Source: an uncultured Prevotella sp.
GTDB lineage: Bacteria > Bacteroidota > Bacteroidia > Bacteroidales > Bacteroidaceae
Reading direction: 5' to 3'
Assembly: GCA_905198745.1 (NCBI GenBank)
Contig: CAJKDU010000008.1
Span: 1-64,000, forward strand
Length of the DNA stretch: 64,000 nucleotides
The notes below the pieces were generated by a model, which saw nothing but the letters and a program-made list of their open reading frames with translations, was not told where the DNA came from and ran no database searches. Made by a program: the position numbers and the translations under genes. Positions 16,590-26,530 of this stretch are shown piece by piece (positions within the stretch are counted from its first letter, which is position 1; each line of letters starts with the position of its first letter).

Positions 16590-18368
16590 ATGGCTAACGA
16601 ACTTTATACTCCAATAAACAGGAAAGTGGGTGATTTACTCGCAGAAGTGAAAAATGGTCGCATAGGTTTGCCTGATCTTCAGCGTCCTTTTGTATGGAAA
16701 GACAAAAAGGTGCGCGAATTGTTAGACTCTATGCTTAAAGGATTTCCCATCGGTTTTGTTATGCTTTGGGAATCACCTGCAGAGTATGTCAATAAAAAGC
16801 AAATTGGCAACAATGATAAAGATTGGCAGACTCCACGCGACCTCGTTATTGATGGACAGCAACGTTTGACGGCATTACTGGCTGCCATCAAAGGTGTGCA
16901 AATAAAAGATGTGAATTACAAAGAGCGTTCTATTAAGATATCATTTAATCCCTTGAAACGTGAATTTGAAGTGTGGTCGCAAGCTTACGAAAGCTCTCAA
17001 GAATGGATTAGTGCTATTAGCGAAGTGTTTACTGCAAAAGACAACAATGCAGTTTCTAAATTTCGCCGTAACTACATAAAGCAATTGAATGACAAGCGCC
17101 TGAAAGATGGAGCGCAAAAACTGACAGATGAAGAAGAAATAAAAATAGAGGACAACATCAACGATTTGTTGAACTTGTCCGATTATGTTTTACCAACTCT
17201 CGAAATCAAAGCAACCGCCAATGAAGAAGAAGTGGCAGAAATTTTTGTACGCGTGAATTCTGGTGGACAGAAACTCACGGAAAAGAATTTCATAGAGACA
17301 CTACTTGCTGTGTATGACAATGATTTACACATGAGTATAAACCAATTTTGTAAAGAGTCGCGTATACCAAAAGACGGAACATCATACAATCATATTTTAG
17401 AGGTAGACCCTGTTCATATTATTCGGGCAACTGTTGGATTGGCTTTTAAACGCGCTCGATTGAGATATGCTTATCTGTTATTAAGAGGAAAGGATTTGAA
17501 TACTCGCAAATCTTCTGCTGAAACACAACAAGAGAACCTTAAAAAATTCCGTGATGCGCTTGCAGTGGTTATGAACCTTAATCATTGGCATGCCTTTATG
17601 AACATAGAGGCAGAGGCTGGTTATTTGAAAAAATCATTAATTTCTTCAGACAATGCAGTGATATTTTCATATCTCCTCTATCTTATTGGTAAGACTGAAT
17701 ACAAAGTGCAGCCTGTAGCATTGAAGCGTATTATGCAGCGATGGGTGTTTATGGCAAATATCCGTGGATTCTATACGGACTCTCCTGAGTCTATGGTTGA
17801 ACGACAATTGGCAGACCTTCGTTCGGTCAAGAATGCAGACGATTTTGTCGCTTATCTTGATAACGAGATAAAGAATCAATTTACAGAGGACTATTTCAAT
17901 TATACACTTCTTACTGATCTTGTAACATCATCTACAACATCTCCAATATGGTATGGTTATGTAGCCTCGCTAAATGTGTTGAATACTCCAATGTTATTCA
18001 GCACAACTCCAACGTCTAAATATTTTGTGATTGGGGCGCATGGAACGAAGTCAGCAATAGATATACATCATATTTTTCCAAAGCATTTTTTGGCTCTTCA
18101 AGGATTTGATAACGATAGAGATCGCAATCAAATTGCTAACTACACCTATTTGGATTATTCAACCAATATTGATATTTCGGATAATCCGCCAGCAGATTAT
18201 GTAGAGTCTTATCGTAAGCGACTTGGCGAAGATGGCTATAAAGAGGCGTGTGCCCAAAACGCATTGCCTAAGAACTTTGAAAATTTGGAGTATATGGATT
18301 TTCTTGTTAAACGTCGCAAACTGATGGCTCTACTTATTCATAAGGCTTATAAAAAATTGTCAGATTAA
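16590..18368 (+). CDS. DUF262 (GmrSD-like) protein with HNH-type motif
   Basis: The 592-residue protein has a DUF262/GmrS-like N-terminal domain: LPDLQRPFVWKDKKV (about 28-42) and VIDGQQRLTALLAAIKG with DGQQRLTAL at 88-96. These are the ParB/Srx-like nucleotide-binding motifs of the family. Near the C-terminus, DIHHIFPKHF (491-500) followed by an Asn/Tyr-rich stretch resembles the HNH nuclease motif of DUF1524-type proteins. Such proteins are modification-dependent restriction or anti-phage factors. The next gene starts 5 bases after its stop, so it forms a pair with the helicase-nuclease. Local base composition is more AT-rich than in the flanking core genes. Confidence 0.82.
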   Translation: MANELYTPINRKVGDLLAEVKNGRIGLPDLQRPFVWKDKKVRELLDSMLKGFPIGFVMLWESPAEYVNKKQIGNNDKDWQTPRDLVIDGQQRLTALLAAIKGVQIKDVNYKERSIKISFNPLKREFEVWSQAYESSQEWISAISEVFTAKDNNAVSKFRRNYIKQLNDKRLKDGAQKLTDEEEIKIEDNINDLLNLSDYVLPTLEIKATANEEEVAEIFVRVNSGGQKLTEKNFIETLLAVYDNDLHMSINQFCKESRIPKDGTSYNHILEVDPVHIIRATVGLAFKRARLRYAYLLLRGKDLNTRKSSAETQQENLKKFRDALAVVMNLNHWHAFMNIEAEAGYLKKSLISSDNAVIFSYLLYLIGKTEYKVQPVALKRIMQRWVFMANIRGFYTDSPESMVERQLADLRSVKNADDFVAYLDNEIKNQFTEDYFNYTLLTDLVTSSTTSPIWYGYVASLNVLNTPMLFSTTPTSKYFVIGAHGTKSAIDIHHIFPKHFLALQGFDNDRDRNQIANYTYLDYSTNIDISDNPPADYVESYRKRLGEDGYKEACAQNALPKNFENLEYMDFLVKRRKLMALLIHKAYKKLSD

Positions 18369-18373
18369 TTCAT

Positions 18374-21124
18374 ATGGACTTTTCACGTCATTTCATATTG
18401 CTCAATGGCGAACCAAGGACTCTGCAAATCTCTTCTATCGAAAAGAATGAAGTGGGTGGATATCGTGTACTATTCAAGAATAGCGCAAGAAGCTACAACT
18501 ATGGTAGAGACAAAGTGGTATGGCTCAACCATCCAGAGTGGATAGCCCCAACAAACAGCAAGGTATATATTGGGGGCTCACAACAAATCAATATCAGGGA
18601 GATATGGAGGTTTTCTGGTGGCACAAAATATTATTGGCGCATTGTGCATACCAATGGTTATGTGCAAGAAGGAGACGATAACAGCATTATGGTTGTTACA
18701 TCTTGTCTTGGGGAGCAGACGTGCAAGGACGCGTTTGCCTACTTGAAAAATGTTGCCCTCATCAATCCTCTCGGCAAGGATCAAGACAGCGATGGCATTT
18801 TAACAGAGATGTATGATAAAGTGGATTTTGTTGACAAAACTTCTGTCGCGGCTTGTTATCTTAATCCTAAAGAACATAAGCTAATGAGCTTGGCACATGC
18901 CGACCTGATATATCCTTTTGGATGTAATGCAAGCCAAAAGAAAGCTGTTGCTGCCGCTTTTGAACACCAAATGAGTGTGATACAAGGTCCTCCTGGAACT
19001 GGCAAGACTCAAACGATACTAAATATTATTGCCAACATTGTGCGTCAAGGAAAAAGTGTGTTGGTGGTGTCCAACAACAACTCGGCAACAACCAATGTAA
19101 TGGAGAAGTTGGAAAAGTATGGCACATCGTTTATTGTTGCTCCTCTTGGAAGCAAAGAAAACAAAGAGACATTTATCGCAAATCAACCATCGGTCCCAAC
19201 AGAATGTAACACATGGGGAATGTCGATGTCTGATTCTATGGGCAATAAACAGAAACTACACTCGACTTTGCAACAGCTTGACAAGGTATATGACTTACAG
19301 AATGAGCGGGCAGAATTGTTGCAGGAACAACAAACTGTTGAACTGGAGTGGAAACACTTCTGCATAGATAACAATTTGGATAATGATACGAATGGAAGAA
19401 ACCGCATAAGTTCCAAGCGGATAATATCACTATGGCTGGAATTTCAAGTCTATGCTAAAGGAGAAAAGCAAGAACCCACTACTTGGTTTTCCAAATGGAA
19501 GGAGAAAATAAAATGGTGGTGGATGACGTGGATTTGCAAGCATAGGCTGCATATTGTGAGTTTATTTAATAAGAATGACCTCACACCCCTTATTAGAGAA
19601 TTGCAAGTTCTTTATTATCAGAACCGACTTGAAGAAATAAACCATCGGATAGCCTCTATAGAAAGGAATCTGGCTTTGTACAATGCAAAAGATTTGACAG
19701 ATACGTTGACTGGCTTATCCATGTCGCTGTTCAAATCAACGTTGCATACCCACTACGCAAAGCATGACCGCATGACTTTTGTCGATACAAATGATATGAG
19801 AAGGCGCGGAAATGATTTTATGCAGCAATATCCTGTAGTTCTCAGCACTACATTCTCCGCTCGGTCGTGTATGTTCACGGAAAAGCTATACGATTACATC
19901 ATTATGGATGAGGCTTCACAAGTCTCAATAGATACAGGCGCTTTGGCTCTGACTTGTGCTACCAATGCCGTTATAGTTGGAGATACGCTGCAACTTCCAA
20001 ATGTTGTGACAGATGAGGACAGGATGAAACTGGATGCAATTATGAAGCAATATAACATCGATGAAGGTTATGATTGTGCCAAGAACAGTTTCTTGCAGTC
20101 TGTTTTGAATGTGATAAAGAATGTGCCAGAGACATTATTGAGAGAACATTACCGTTGTCATCCTCGAATCATAAATTTCTGCAACCAAAAGTTATACGGT
20201 GGCAATCTGCTCATTATGACAGAGGATAAAGGCGAGGAAGATGTTCTTACTGCCATAAGGACTGTCAAAGGCAACCATGCCGTTAATCACTATAATCAGC
20301 GAGAAATTGACGTTGTGAAGGAAGAGGAATTGCCTGCTCTGAAAGACTATGACAGCGTAGGCATTATTACCCCGTACAATAATCAAGTAGATGCCTTCAA
20401 CCGGCAGATCATAGGAGTAAAGGCTGGTACTATTCACAAATATCAAGGTCGTGAAAACGATGCCATTATTATGAGTGTGGTGGACAATCAGATTACTGAC
20501 TTTGCTGATGATGCCAATATGCTGAATGTGGCTGTGTCAAGAGCCAAGAAGAAATTTTGCCTTGTGATGACTGGCAACGAACAGGAAAAGCATGGCAATA
20601 TTATGGATTTGCTTGACTACATAGCGTACAACAATTGTACTGTAACGGAAAGCAAGTTGGCCTCTATCTTTGACTATCTTTATAGCCAATACACGGAACA
20701 ACGCATGGCAATTCTAAAGGCAAATCCTCAAATCTCAGAGTATGCATCCGAAAACATGACTTATGCCATGCTTAATGATGTGATTGCTTCAGATTCTCGC
20801 TTCAATGTTCTCGAGGTGTTGTGTCATGTTCCACTACGCCAAGTTGTGAAAGACACTTCTCTCATGAACAAAGATGAATTGAGATATGCTACCAACTATA
20901 GCACTCATTTGGACTTTCTAATTATCAATAGAGTTTCCAAGCTACCTATACTTGCCATTGAAACTGATGGCTATACATATCATAATGACCAAACCGTGCA
21001 GCATCAACGCGACTTGATGAAGGATCATATAATGTCAAATTACGGTCTTCCGTTGTTGAGACTTTCTACTAAAGGGAGTAGTGAAAAGGAAAAGGTGCTT
21101 TCAATGTTACGACAATTGACATAA
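18374..21124 (+). CDS. SF1 helicase with C-terminal Vsr/DUF2726-like nuclease domain
   Basis: The 916-residue protein has an SF1B (Dna2/Upf1-like) helicase core: Walker A GPPGTGKT (205-212), VVSNNNSATTNVMEKL, Walker B DEAS (512-515), VGDTLQLPNV, LREHYRCHP, IGIITPYNNQ-like motif V, IHKYQGRENDAI and NVAVSRAKK. A large helical insertion lies between motifs Ia and II. The last 80 residues look like a PD-(D/E)XK nuclease of the Vsr/DUF2726 kind, with D847 in LDFLI and E863-T-D865 in AIETDGYTYH. It is coupled to the DUF262 gene, which suggests a two-component defence module. The frame ends at the junction with a DnaC fragment. Confidence 0.82.
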   Translation: MDFSRHFILLNGEPRTLQISSIEKNEVGGYRVLFKNSARSYNYGRDKVVWLNHPEWIAPTNSKVYIGGSQQINIREIWRFSGGTKYYWRIVHTNGYVQEGDDNSIMVVTSCLGEQTCKDAFAYLKNVALINPLGKDQDSDGILTEMYDKVDFVDKTSVAACYLNPKEHKLMSLAHADLIYPFGCNASQKKAVAAAFEHQMSVIQGPPGTGKTQTILNIIANIVRQGKSVLVVSNNNSATTNVMEKLEKYGTSFIVAPLGSKENKETFIANQPSVPTECNTWGMSMSDSMGNKQKLHSTLQQLDKVYDLQNERAELLQEQQTVELEWKHFCIDNNLDNDTNGRNRISSKRIISLWLEFQVYAKGEKQEPTTWFSKWKEKIKWWWMTWICKHRLHIVSLFNKNDLTPLIRELQVLYYQNRLEEINHRIASIERNLALYNAKDLTDTLTGLSMSLFKSTLHTHYAKHDRMTFVDTNDMRRRGNDFMQQYPVVLSTTFSARSCMFTEKLYDYIIMDEASQVSIDTGALALTCATNAVIVGDTLQLPNVVTDEDRMKLDAIMKQYNIDEGYDCAKNSFLQSVLNVIKNVPETLLREHYRCHPRIINFCNQKLYGGNLLIMTEDKGEEDVLTAIRTVKGNHAVNHYNQREIDVVKEEELPALKDYDSVGIITPYNNQVDAFNRQIIGVKAGTIHKYQGRENDAIIMSVVDNQITDFADDANMLNVAVSRAKKKFCLVMTGNEQEKHGNIMDLLDYIAYNNCTVTESKLASIFDYLYSQYTEQRMAILKANPQISEYASENMTYAMLNDVIASDSRFNVLEVLCHVPLRQVVKDTSLMNKDELRYATNYSTHLDFLIINRVSKLPILAIETDGYTYHNDQTVQHQRDLMKDHIMSNYGLPLLRLSTKGSSEKEKVLSMLRQLT

Positions 21125-21127
21125 AGA

Positions 21128-21463
21128 AAAGAATATGTATTCGATGATTTCGCGAGGCTCGGTACCAAGGTCATCAATTGCCAGGATGTCTTTGTCCATG
21201 AGTGACCGCCAATCTTTGGAATGCGTTTTGCAGATGTTGGCAAGATCTTTGGCATTGTAGAGGCTGATGCCAAAGTTCTGACCTGTCACTTGATTCTTGA
21301 TGCCCAAATGATTGACGAGGTTCTGCATGGCATAGACAAAGGTTGTTTTGCCATTGCCACAACCACCAGCAAGGAAGAGACTATTCTTGCCGTACATGCC
21401 ACAAAGCCTGTGGGCAACACTTGCAACTTGTTTATGCAACTCATCAAAAACGTCTTTCCACAA
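21128..21463 (-). pseudogene. Truncated DnaC/IstB-like ATPase fragment
   Basis: The fragment encodes a helicase-loader-like ATPase core with Walker A FLAGGCGNGKTT and Walker B LAIDDLGTEPREI. Homology stops just after that point, a few bases from the stop of the helicase gene, so the 3' half is missing. Its 5' side is fused to the beginning of a different gene (21504-21447). It is therefore a broken remnant of a mobile-element replication gene. Confidence 0.7.
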
Positions 21464-21504
21464 TACTCACATATTTTGTGAATTTCGATTTTGCTTGCGG
21501 TCAT
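21447..21504 (-). pseudogene. N-terminal fragment of a zinc-finger/HTH mobile-element gene
   Basis: This short frame encodes MTASKIEIHKICEYCGKTF. It resembles the start of the zinc-finger plus HTH proteins found beside integrases in Bacteroidales elements; the intact protein at 45812 has RTIRKCAFCGKEF. The frame is lost after CGKTF, where DnaC-like sequence in another frame begins. Confidence 0.5.
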
Positions 21505-21892
21505 TTTCTCAATTAGTTTGGTCCAACATGTTGTTACTTCTCCCTGTTAAACATCCTTATGAAGGAATTATCGTGAACGATAGCGCACCATTGTTACATT
21601 CCTCCATCACCTTGCCCTCGTTCAGAGCCTCTCTTTTCCCTTGCGGTACAGCGGTACGAAAATAGACGCAAAAACGGTCACTATCGATTTGTTTCGAGAA
21701 TGAGCGCAAAAAAGAAAAGCGTTCGGCGTGAGCGCTTTAACTATAGAATGTGAGATTTGTTGAGTGTTTGTAATAGGCAATCACTTGCCGTAACAGACTT
21801 TAGGTGTAAAAGTTTAGTTGGATATACAAGAGGTCTGAAAACCAAATATTTATCGGTGACTATCCGCTTGACTTCTTGCTTGATGACTATCC

Positions 21893-22080
21893 TTTACGCG
21901 CGCACGCGCAGGAAAAGTTTTTCGTTTTCTCACCACTATCTATCACTTTTCTTGATATCTTACATAATTCCGTTGATTGTTAGCAGTATATATAGAGTGA
22001 TAGATAAGTGATAGATGGCAAAACATCTATCACTTCTATCACCGATCTGTCACTTGTCAAGTTCATGTGGAGTGCCCCAA
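21893..22080 (+). repeat. Dispersed intergenic repeat, copy A
   Basis: The copy begins with an alternating purine-pyrimidine block (ACGCGCGCACGCGCAGG near 21895). CACCACTATCTATCAC follows near 21932, and then a perfect hairpin: GTGATAGATG (22008-22017), a 6-base loop and CATCTATCAC (22024-22033). The conserved part ends near CTTGTCAAGTTCA at about 22065. Copy B (inverted), copy C (43203) and partial copy D (32243) share this order. No ORF is involved. Confidence 0.85.
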
Positions 22081-22529
22081 ATCTGTCCTGTAGTTTGGGC
22101 ACTCTTTGCCCACGGCCGTGGCAATGAGTGCCCAGGCTGTGGAACCAGGAACAAGTCAGCCATTAGCGCCTCGTTAGCCAGCCATAACGCGGTTGCATAC
22201 GTGTTGCATGGTGTGCGTATTCTGTTTGGGAGAGATTTATGGCTATTCCGGAATATGAGTGATGATTGTTTGTCATTGTTAGGTCCAAACGGAAAAGCGA
22301 GCTGAAAGCCCAACGTGTAGCCAGCCCAGGGCAAGCGAAGCGGCACCCTGGGTAACGATGGGGTTATACGTACGCCCTGCAGTAATAAAAGTAGTCTGAA
22401 ACACAGATAGTTGACTATACTTTTTCCTTGCTTGGTCAGGGTAGGTATCGAGGAAAGCCAACCATTACAGTTATTGCCCCATGGTGTAGGCATGGATAGC
22501 ATAGACAACTAAACGGATTTCGGACGTTT
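22081..22529. other. Non-coding sequence between inverted repeat copies
   Basis: The start (22081-22180) continues copy A and contains GGGCA/TGCCC hairpins that recur in copy C. Near 22322-22375 a separate palindromic block (CAGCCCAGGG ... CACCCTGGG) resembles REP-like intergenic elements of Bacteroidales. No gene is seen. Short open frames here are byproducts of the repeats. Confidence 0.5.
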
Positions 22530-22702
22530 TGCTTGAACTTGACAAACGACGAATCGGTGATGGATAGTGATGGATAAAACCCATCTATCACCCATCTTTC
22601 ACTCGGCTTATCTTACTCACCACCAACTGGAAAATGTCAGATATCGAGAAAAGTGATAGATAGTGGTGAAAAAACTCAAAAACTTACGTGCGCGCGTAGC
22701 GC
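22530..22702 (-). repeat. Dispersed intergenic repeat, copy B (inverted)
   Basis: Read on the minus strand it aligns along its length with copy A: the GCGCGCACG block, CACCACTATCTATCACTTTT, GATATCT, GTGATAGATG, a Thr-codon-free AT-rich loop, TCCATCAC and TTGTCAAGTTCA. It faces copy A across about 450 bp, so the two could form a very large stem. Confidence 0.85.
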
Positions 22703-22819
22703 GGCTATCCTGCAATGCGGGAAATGGAACAAAGTAATGGCAGGGCTTTCAACTTTCGTTTCTATCCATCCATACTTTTAGCAACAAGTATCGCTCCCAA
22801 TGCCTGATGGACCTTAAAT

Positions 22820-22850
22820 TTGGTAGAATGAAAAAATAATTGTAACTTTG
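22820..22850 (+). promoter_or_regulatory. Promoter of ileS
   Basis: TTG (22820-22822), 20 bases, then TAACTTTG (22843-22850), 40 bases before the ATG at 22890. The earlier in-frame ATG at 22848 lies inside this promoter and is not used. Confidence 0.8.
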
Positions 22851-22889
22851 CGCCCTATAAAAATAATACGTATTAAAACATTATACTCT

Positions 22890-25800
22890 ATGGCTAAGAA
22901 ATTTGCCGAACACAAAGGTCTTGACTTGACCGCAACAAACAACGATGTATTAGCAAAATGGGAGGCCAATGACGTCTTCCACAAGTCCATTGACGAGCGT
23001 GAAGGATGTCCTCAGTTCATCTTCTTCGAGGGTCCTCCATCTGCCAACGGACACCCTGGCATTCACCACGTACTGGCCAGAAGCATCAAGGACACCTTCA
23101 ACCGTTACAAGACGATGCGAGGCTACCAGGTGCACCGCAAGGCTGGATGGGACACCCACGGACTGCCTGTGGAACTCGGTGTGGAGAAAGAGCTGGGCAT
23201 CACCAAGAAAGACATTGACAACAAGGCTTCGGAGAAATATATCTCGACAGAAGACTACAACCATAAGTGCCGCGAGAATGTGATGAAGTTTACTGCCGAG
23301 TGGCGTGAACTGACGGAGAAGATGGGCTACTTTGTAGACCTTGACCATCCCTACATCACCTACGACAACAAGTATATAGAATCGCTCTGGTGGCTCCTCA
23401 AGCAGCTCTACAACAAGAGCCTGCTCTACAAGGGCTATACCATTCAGCCTTATTCGCCCGGTGCCGGCACGGGTCTCAGCTCTCATGAGCTCAACCAGCC
23501 CGGATGCTACCGCGACGTGAAAGACCTTACAGCCACCGTACAGTTCCTCATCAAGGATCCCAAGGCCGAGTGGACGCGTTGGGGCAAGCCTTACTTCGTG
23601 GCATGGACCACCACACCGTGGACCCTGCCATCCAACGTGGCTCTCTGCGTAGGCCCGAAGATTGACTATGTGGCTGTGGAGACTTATAATCTCTATACGG
23701 GTGAGCCGATGACTCTCGTCATGGCGGAAGCTCTTGTGACGTCTTACCTCAAGGCCGACCAGGAATGTAAGGAGGGCGACCTGCTGCCATTCGACAAGGA
23801 GAAGAAGCAGTGCCCATGGCGCATTGTTGACCACATGAAAGGCACCGACCTTGAAGGCTATCACTATGAGCAGCTTATGCCTTGGGTGAAGCCCTGTGAG
23901 AAGACAGGCGAGTTCGCACCCAAGTTTGTCAACGATTATGCAGAGGCTCATCCCGATAAGGTGTTCGCCAGCGAAGACGGACGCGACAAGTTCGTGGAAA
24001 TGGAGAGCGAAGCATTCCGTGTGATTCTCGGTGACTACGTGACTATCGACGACGGTACCGGCATTGTACATATCGCACCCACCTTTGGTGCCGACGATGC
24101 CAAGGTGGCCAAGGACGCCAACATACCGGCCCTCTATCTCATCAGCAAGAAGGGCGAGACACGCCCGATGGTAGACCTTCAAGGCAAGTTCTACGTGTTG
24201 GAAGATCTCGACGACAACTTCATAGCTCACTGCGTGAACAAGGACGCTTATGCCCATCATGCAGGCGACTACGTGAAGAATGCCTACGACCCGAAGTATA
24301 ATAAAGACGGCGTGTGGGACAAGAAAGCTTCAGAGAAGGATGAAGACCTGAACGTGGTGCTCTGCATGGAACTCAAGCAGCAAGGCCTGGCTTTCAAGAC
24401 AGAAAAGCACGTGCACAACTATCCTCACTGCTGGCGTACAGACAAGCCCATCCTCTACTATCCGCTCGACAGCTGGTTTATTAAGGACACAGCCCGCAAG
24501 GAACGTATGGTGGAACTCAACAAGACCATCAACTGGCAACCCGAATCTACCGGTACCGGCCGCTTCGGTAACTGGCTCGAGAACCTCAACGACTGGAACC
24601 TTTCGCGTTCACGTTTCTGGGGAACACCGCTGCCCATCTGGCGCGACGAGAACCGAGGAGAGAAGTGCATCGGCAGTCTGGAAGAACTCTATGCTGAGAT
24701 AGAGAAGAGTGTGGCTGCCGGCATTATGAAGAGCAATCCGCTGAAAGACAAGGGCTTCGTTCCAGGTGACTACAGCCAGGAAAACTACGACAAGATAGAC
24801 CTCCATCGTCCTTATGTGGACAACATCGTGCTCGTAAACGACGAGGGCAAGCCTATGTACCGCGAGAGCGACCTCATCGACGTGTGGTTCGACTCAGGTT
24901 CGATGCCTTATGCCCAGCTTCACTATCCGTTCGAGGGCGAGATGGCACGCGGCACCGAGGCCGACCGCCAGGCACTCATCCATAGCCAGTATGAAGGCTA
25001 CGCCATTCCTCCCAAGTTCTATCCGGCCGACTTCATCAATGAAGGCGTTGACCAGACACGCGGATGGTTCTTCACACTCCACGCCATCGCTACCATGGTG
25101 TTCGATTCCGTGGCCTACAAGAATGTTATTTCTTCCGGCCTTGTACTCGATGCCAAGGGCAACAAGATGTCGAAGCACGTGGGCAATGTGACCAATCCGT
25201 TTGAGATGATAGACAAGTATGGAGCCGACCCTGTGCGCTTCTACATGATGACCAATTCAGAGCCTTGGGACAACCTCAAGTTCGACCCCAACGGAGTGGA
25301 CGAAGTGCGCCGCAAGTTCTTCGGCACCTTATATAATACATACTCATTCTTCAGCCTCTACGCCAACGTCGACGGATTCACCTACAGTGAGCCGGACGTG
25401 CCCTTGGCTGAGCGTCCTGAGATTGACCGCTGGATTCTTTCCGTGCTCCACACACTTGTCAAGGGTGTGGAGAAGGAACTCGACAACTTCGACCCGACCC
25501 GTGCCGGACGTCTTATCGACGCCTTTGTCAACGACGACCTGTCCAACTGGTACGTGCGCCTCAACCGTAAACGCTTCTGGGGCAAGGAGATGAGCACTGA
25601 CAAACTCTCTGCCTACCAGACTCTCTATACCTGTCTGGAGACTGTGGCCAAGTTGCTCGCGCCGTTCGCTCCCTTCTATGCAGACAAACTCTATATGGAC
25701 CTTGTCAGTGCAACAGGCCGTGACACAGTATGCTCCGTGCATCTGGCCAAATATCCTGAAGCCGACGACTCGTTCATCGACGCTGACTTGGAGGCACGCA

Positions 25801-26516
25801 TGGGCATGGCCCAGAAGATCACTTCCATGGTTCTTGCCCTTCGCCGCAAGGTGAACATCAAGGTGCGCCAGCCACTGCAGTGCATCATGATACCTGCCGT
25901 AGACGACACGCAGAAGCGCCACATCGAGGCAGTGAAGAACCTCATTATGAACGAGGTGAACGTCAAGGAACTGAAGTTCGTAGAGGGCACTGGCATCCTG
26001 GTGAAGAAGGTGAAGTGCAACTTCCGTACCATGGGCAAGAAGTTCGGCAAGCTTATGAAGGGCATTGCAGCCGCCATGGGCGCCTTGAGCCAGGAAGAGA
26101 TTGCAGCCCTCGAAAAGCAGGGGAGCATGACACTCTCCGTTGACGGTAACGAAGTGACCGTAGAGGCTGCCGATGTAGATATCATCAGCGAGGACATTCC
26201 CGGATGGCTCGTGGCTAACGAAGGCAACCTCACCGTGGCACTCGAAGTGGAACTCACCGATGAGCTCCGCAACGAAGGTATGGCGCGCGAACTCATCAAC
26301 CGCATCCAGAACCTTCGCAAGGAGACAGGCCTTGAGATTACAGACCGCATCATTGCCACCGTGGCTCCCAACGAGTTCACCGACAAGGCCATCAGCGCTT
26401 ACAGCGACTACATCAAGAGTCAGGTGCTTGCCGACGACATCGTTGTGGCTGCCAACGACGGAACAGAAACCGAGTTTGACGACTTTAAGCTCAACATCAA
26501 GGTTGAGAAACATTAA
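22890..26516 (+). CDS. Isoleucyl-tRNA synthetase
   Basis: The 1208-residue class I synthetase charges tRNA-Ile. It has the PPSANGHPGIHH active-site motif (49-60, a HIGH variant), the editing domain (about 200-450, with VAWTTTPWTLPSNVAL), the KMSKH motif in DAKGNKMSKHVGN, the DVWFDSGSMPY and GVDQTRGWFFTLHAI signatures, and a long C-terminal anticodon-binding region. Length and motif spelling fit the large eukaryote-like IleS type found in Bacteroidetes. It is the first gene after the variable island. Confidence 0.97.
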   Translation: MAKKFAEHKGLDLTATNNDVLAKWEANDVFHKSIDEREGCPQFIFFEGPPSANGHPGIHHVLARSIKDTFNRYKTMRGYQVHRKAGWDTHGLPVELGVEKELGITKKDIDNKASEKYISTEDYNHKCRENVMKFTAEWRELTEKMGYFVDLDHPYITYDNKYIESLWWLLKQLYNKSLLYKGYTIQPYSPGAGTGLSSHELNQPGCYRDVKDLTATVQFLIKDPKAEWTRWGKPYFVAWTTTPWTLPSNVALCVGPKIDYVAVETYNLYTGEPMTLVMAEALVTSYLKADQECKEGDLLPFDKEKKQCPWRIVDHMKGTDLEGYHYEQLMPWVKPCEKTGEFAPKFVNDYAEAHPDKVFASEDGRDKFVEMESEAFRVILGDYVTIDDGTGIVHIAPTFGADDAKVAKDANIPALYLISKKGETRPMVDLQGKFYVLEDLDDNFIAHCVNKDAYAHHAGDYVKNAYDPKYNKDGVWDKKASEKDEDLNVVLCMELKQQGLAFKTEKHVHNYPHCWRTDKPILYYPLDSWFIKDTARKERMVELNKTINWQPESTGTGRFGNWLENLNDWNLSRSRFWGTPLPIWRDENRGEKCIGSLEELYAEIEKSVAAGIMKSNPLKDKGFVPGDYSQENYDKIDLHRPYVDNIVLVNDEGKPMYRESDLIDVWFDSGSMPYAQLHYPFEGEMARGTEADRQALIHSQYEGYAIPPKFYPADFINEGVDQTRGWFFTLHAIATMVFDSVAYKNVISSGLVLDAKGNKMSKHVGNVTNPFEMIDKYGADPVRFYMMTNSEPWDNLKFDPNGVDEVRRKFFGTLYNTYSFFSLYANVDGFTYSEPDVPLAERPEIDRWILSVLHTLVKGVEKELDNFDPTRAGRLIDAFVNDDLSNWYVRLNRKRFWGKEMSTDKLSAYQTLYTCLETVAKLLAPFAPFYADKLYMDLVSATGRDTVCSVHLAKYPEADDSFIDADLEARMGMAQKITSMVLALRRKVNIKVRQPLQCIMIPAVDDTQKRHIEAVKNLIMNEVNVKELKFVEGTGILVKKVKCNFRTMGKKFGKLMKGIAAAMGALSQEEIAALEKQGSMTLSVDGNEVTVEAADVDIISEDIPGWLVANEGNLTVALEVELTDELRNEGMARELINRIQNLRKETGLEITDRIIATVAPNEFTDKAISAYSDYIKSQVLADDIVVAANDGTETEFDDFKLNIKVEKH

Positions 26517-26530
26517 TACAATTCCTATCA

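Noticed and set aside
22050..22508. 152-codon minus-strand open frame between repeat copies
   Set aside because: It spans repeat and palindromic blocks and has no recognisable domain.
22950..24260. 436-codon open frame antisense to ileS
   Set aside because: Shadow of a highly biased essential gene; composition (His, Val, Leu rich) is not protein-like.
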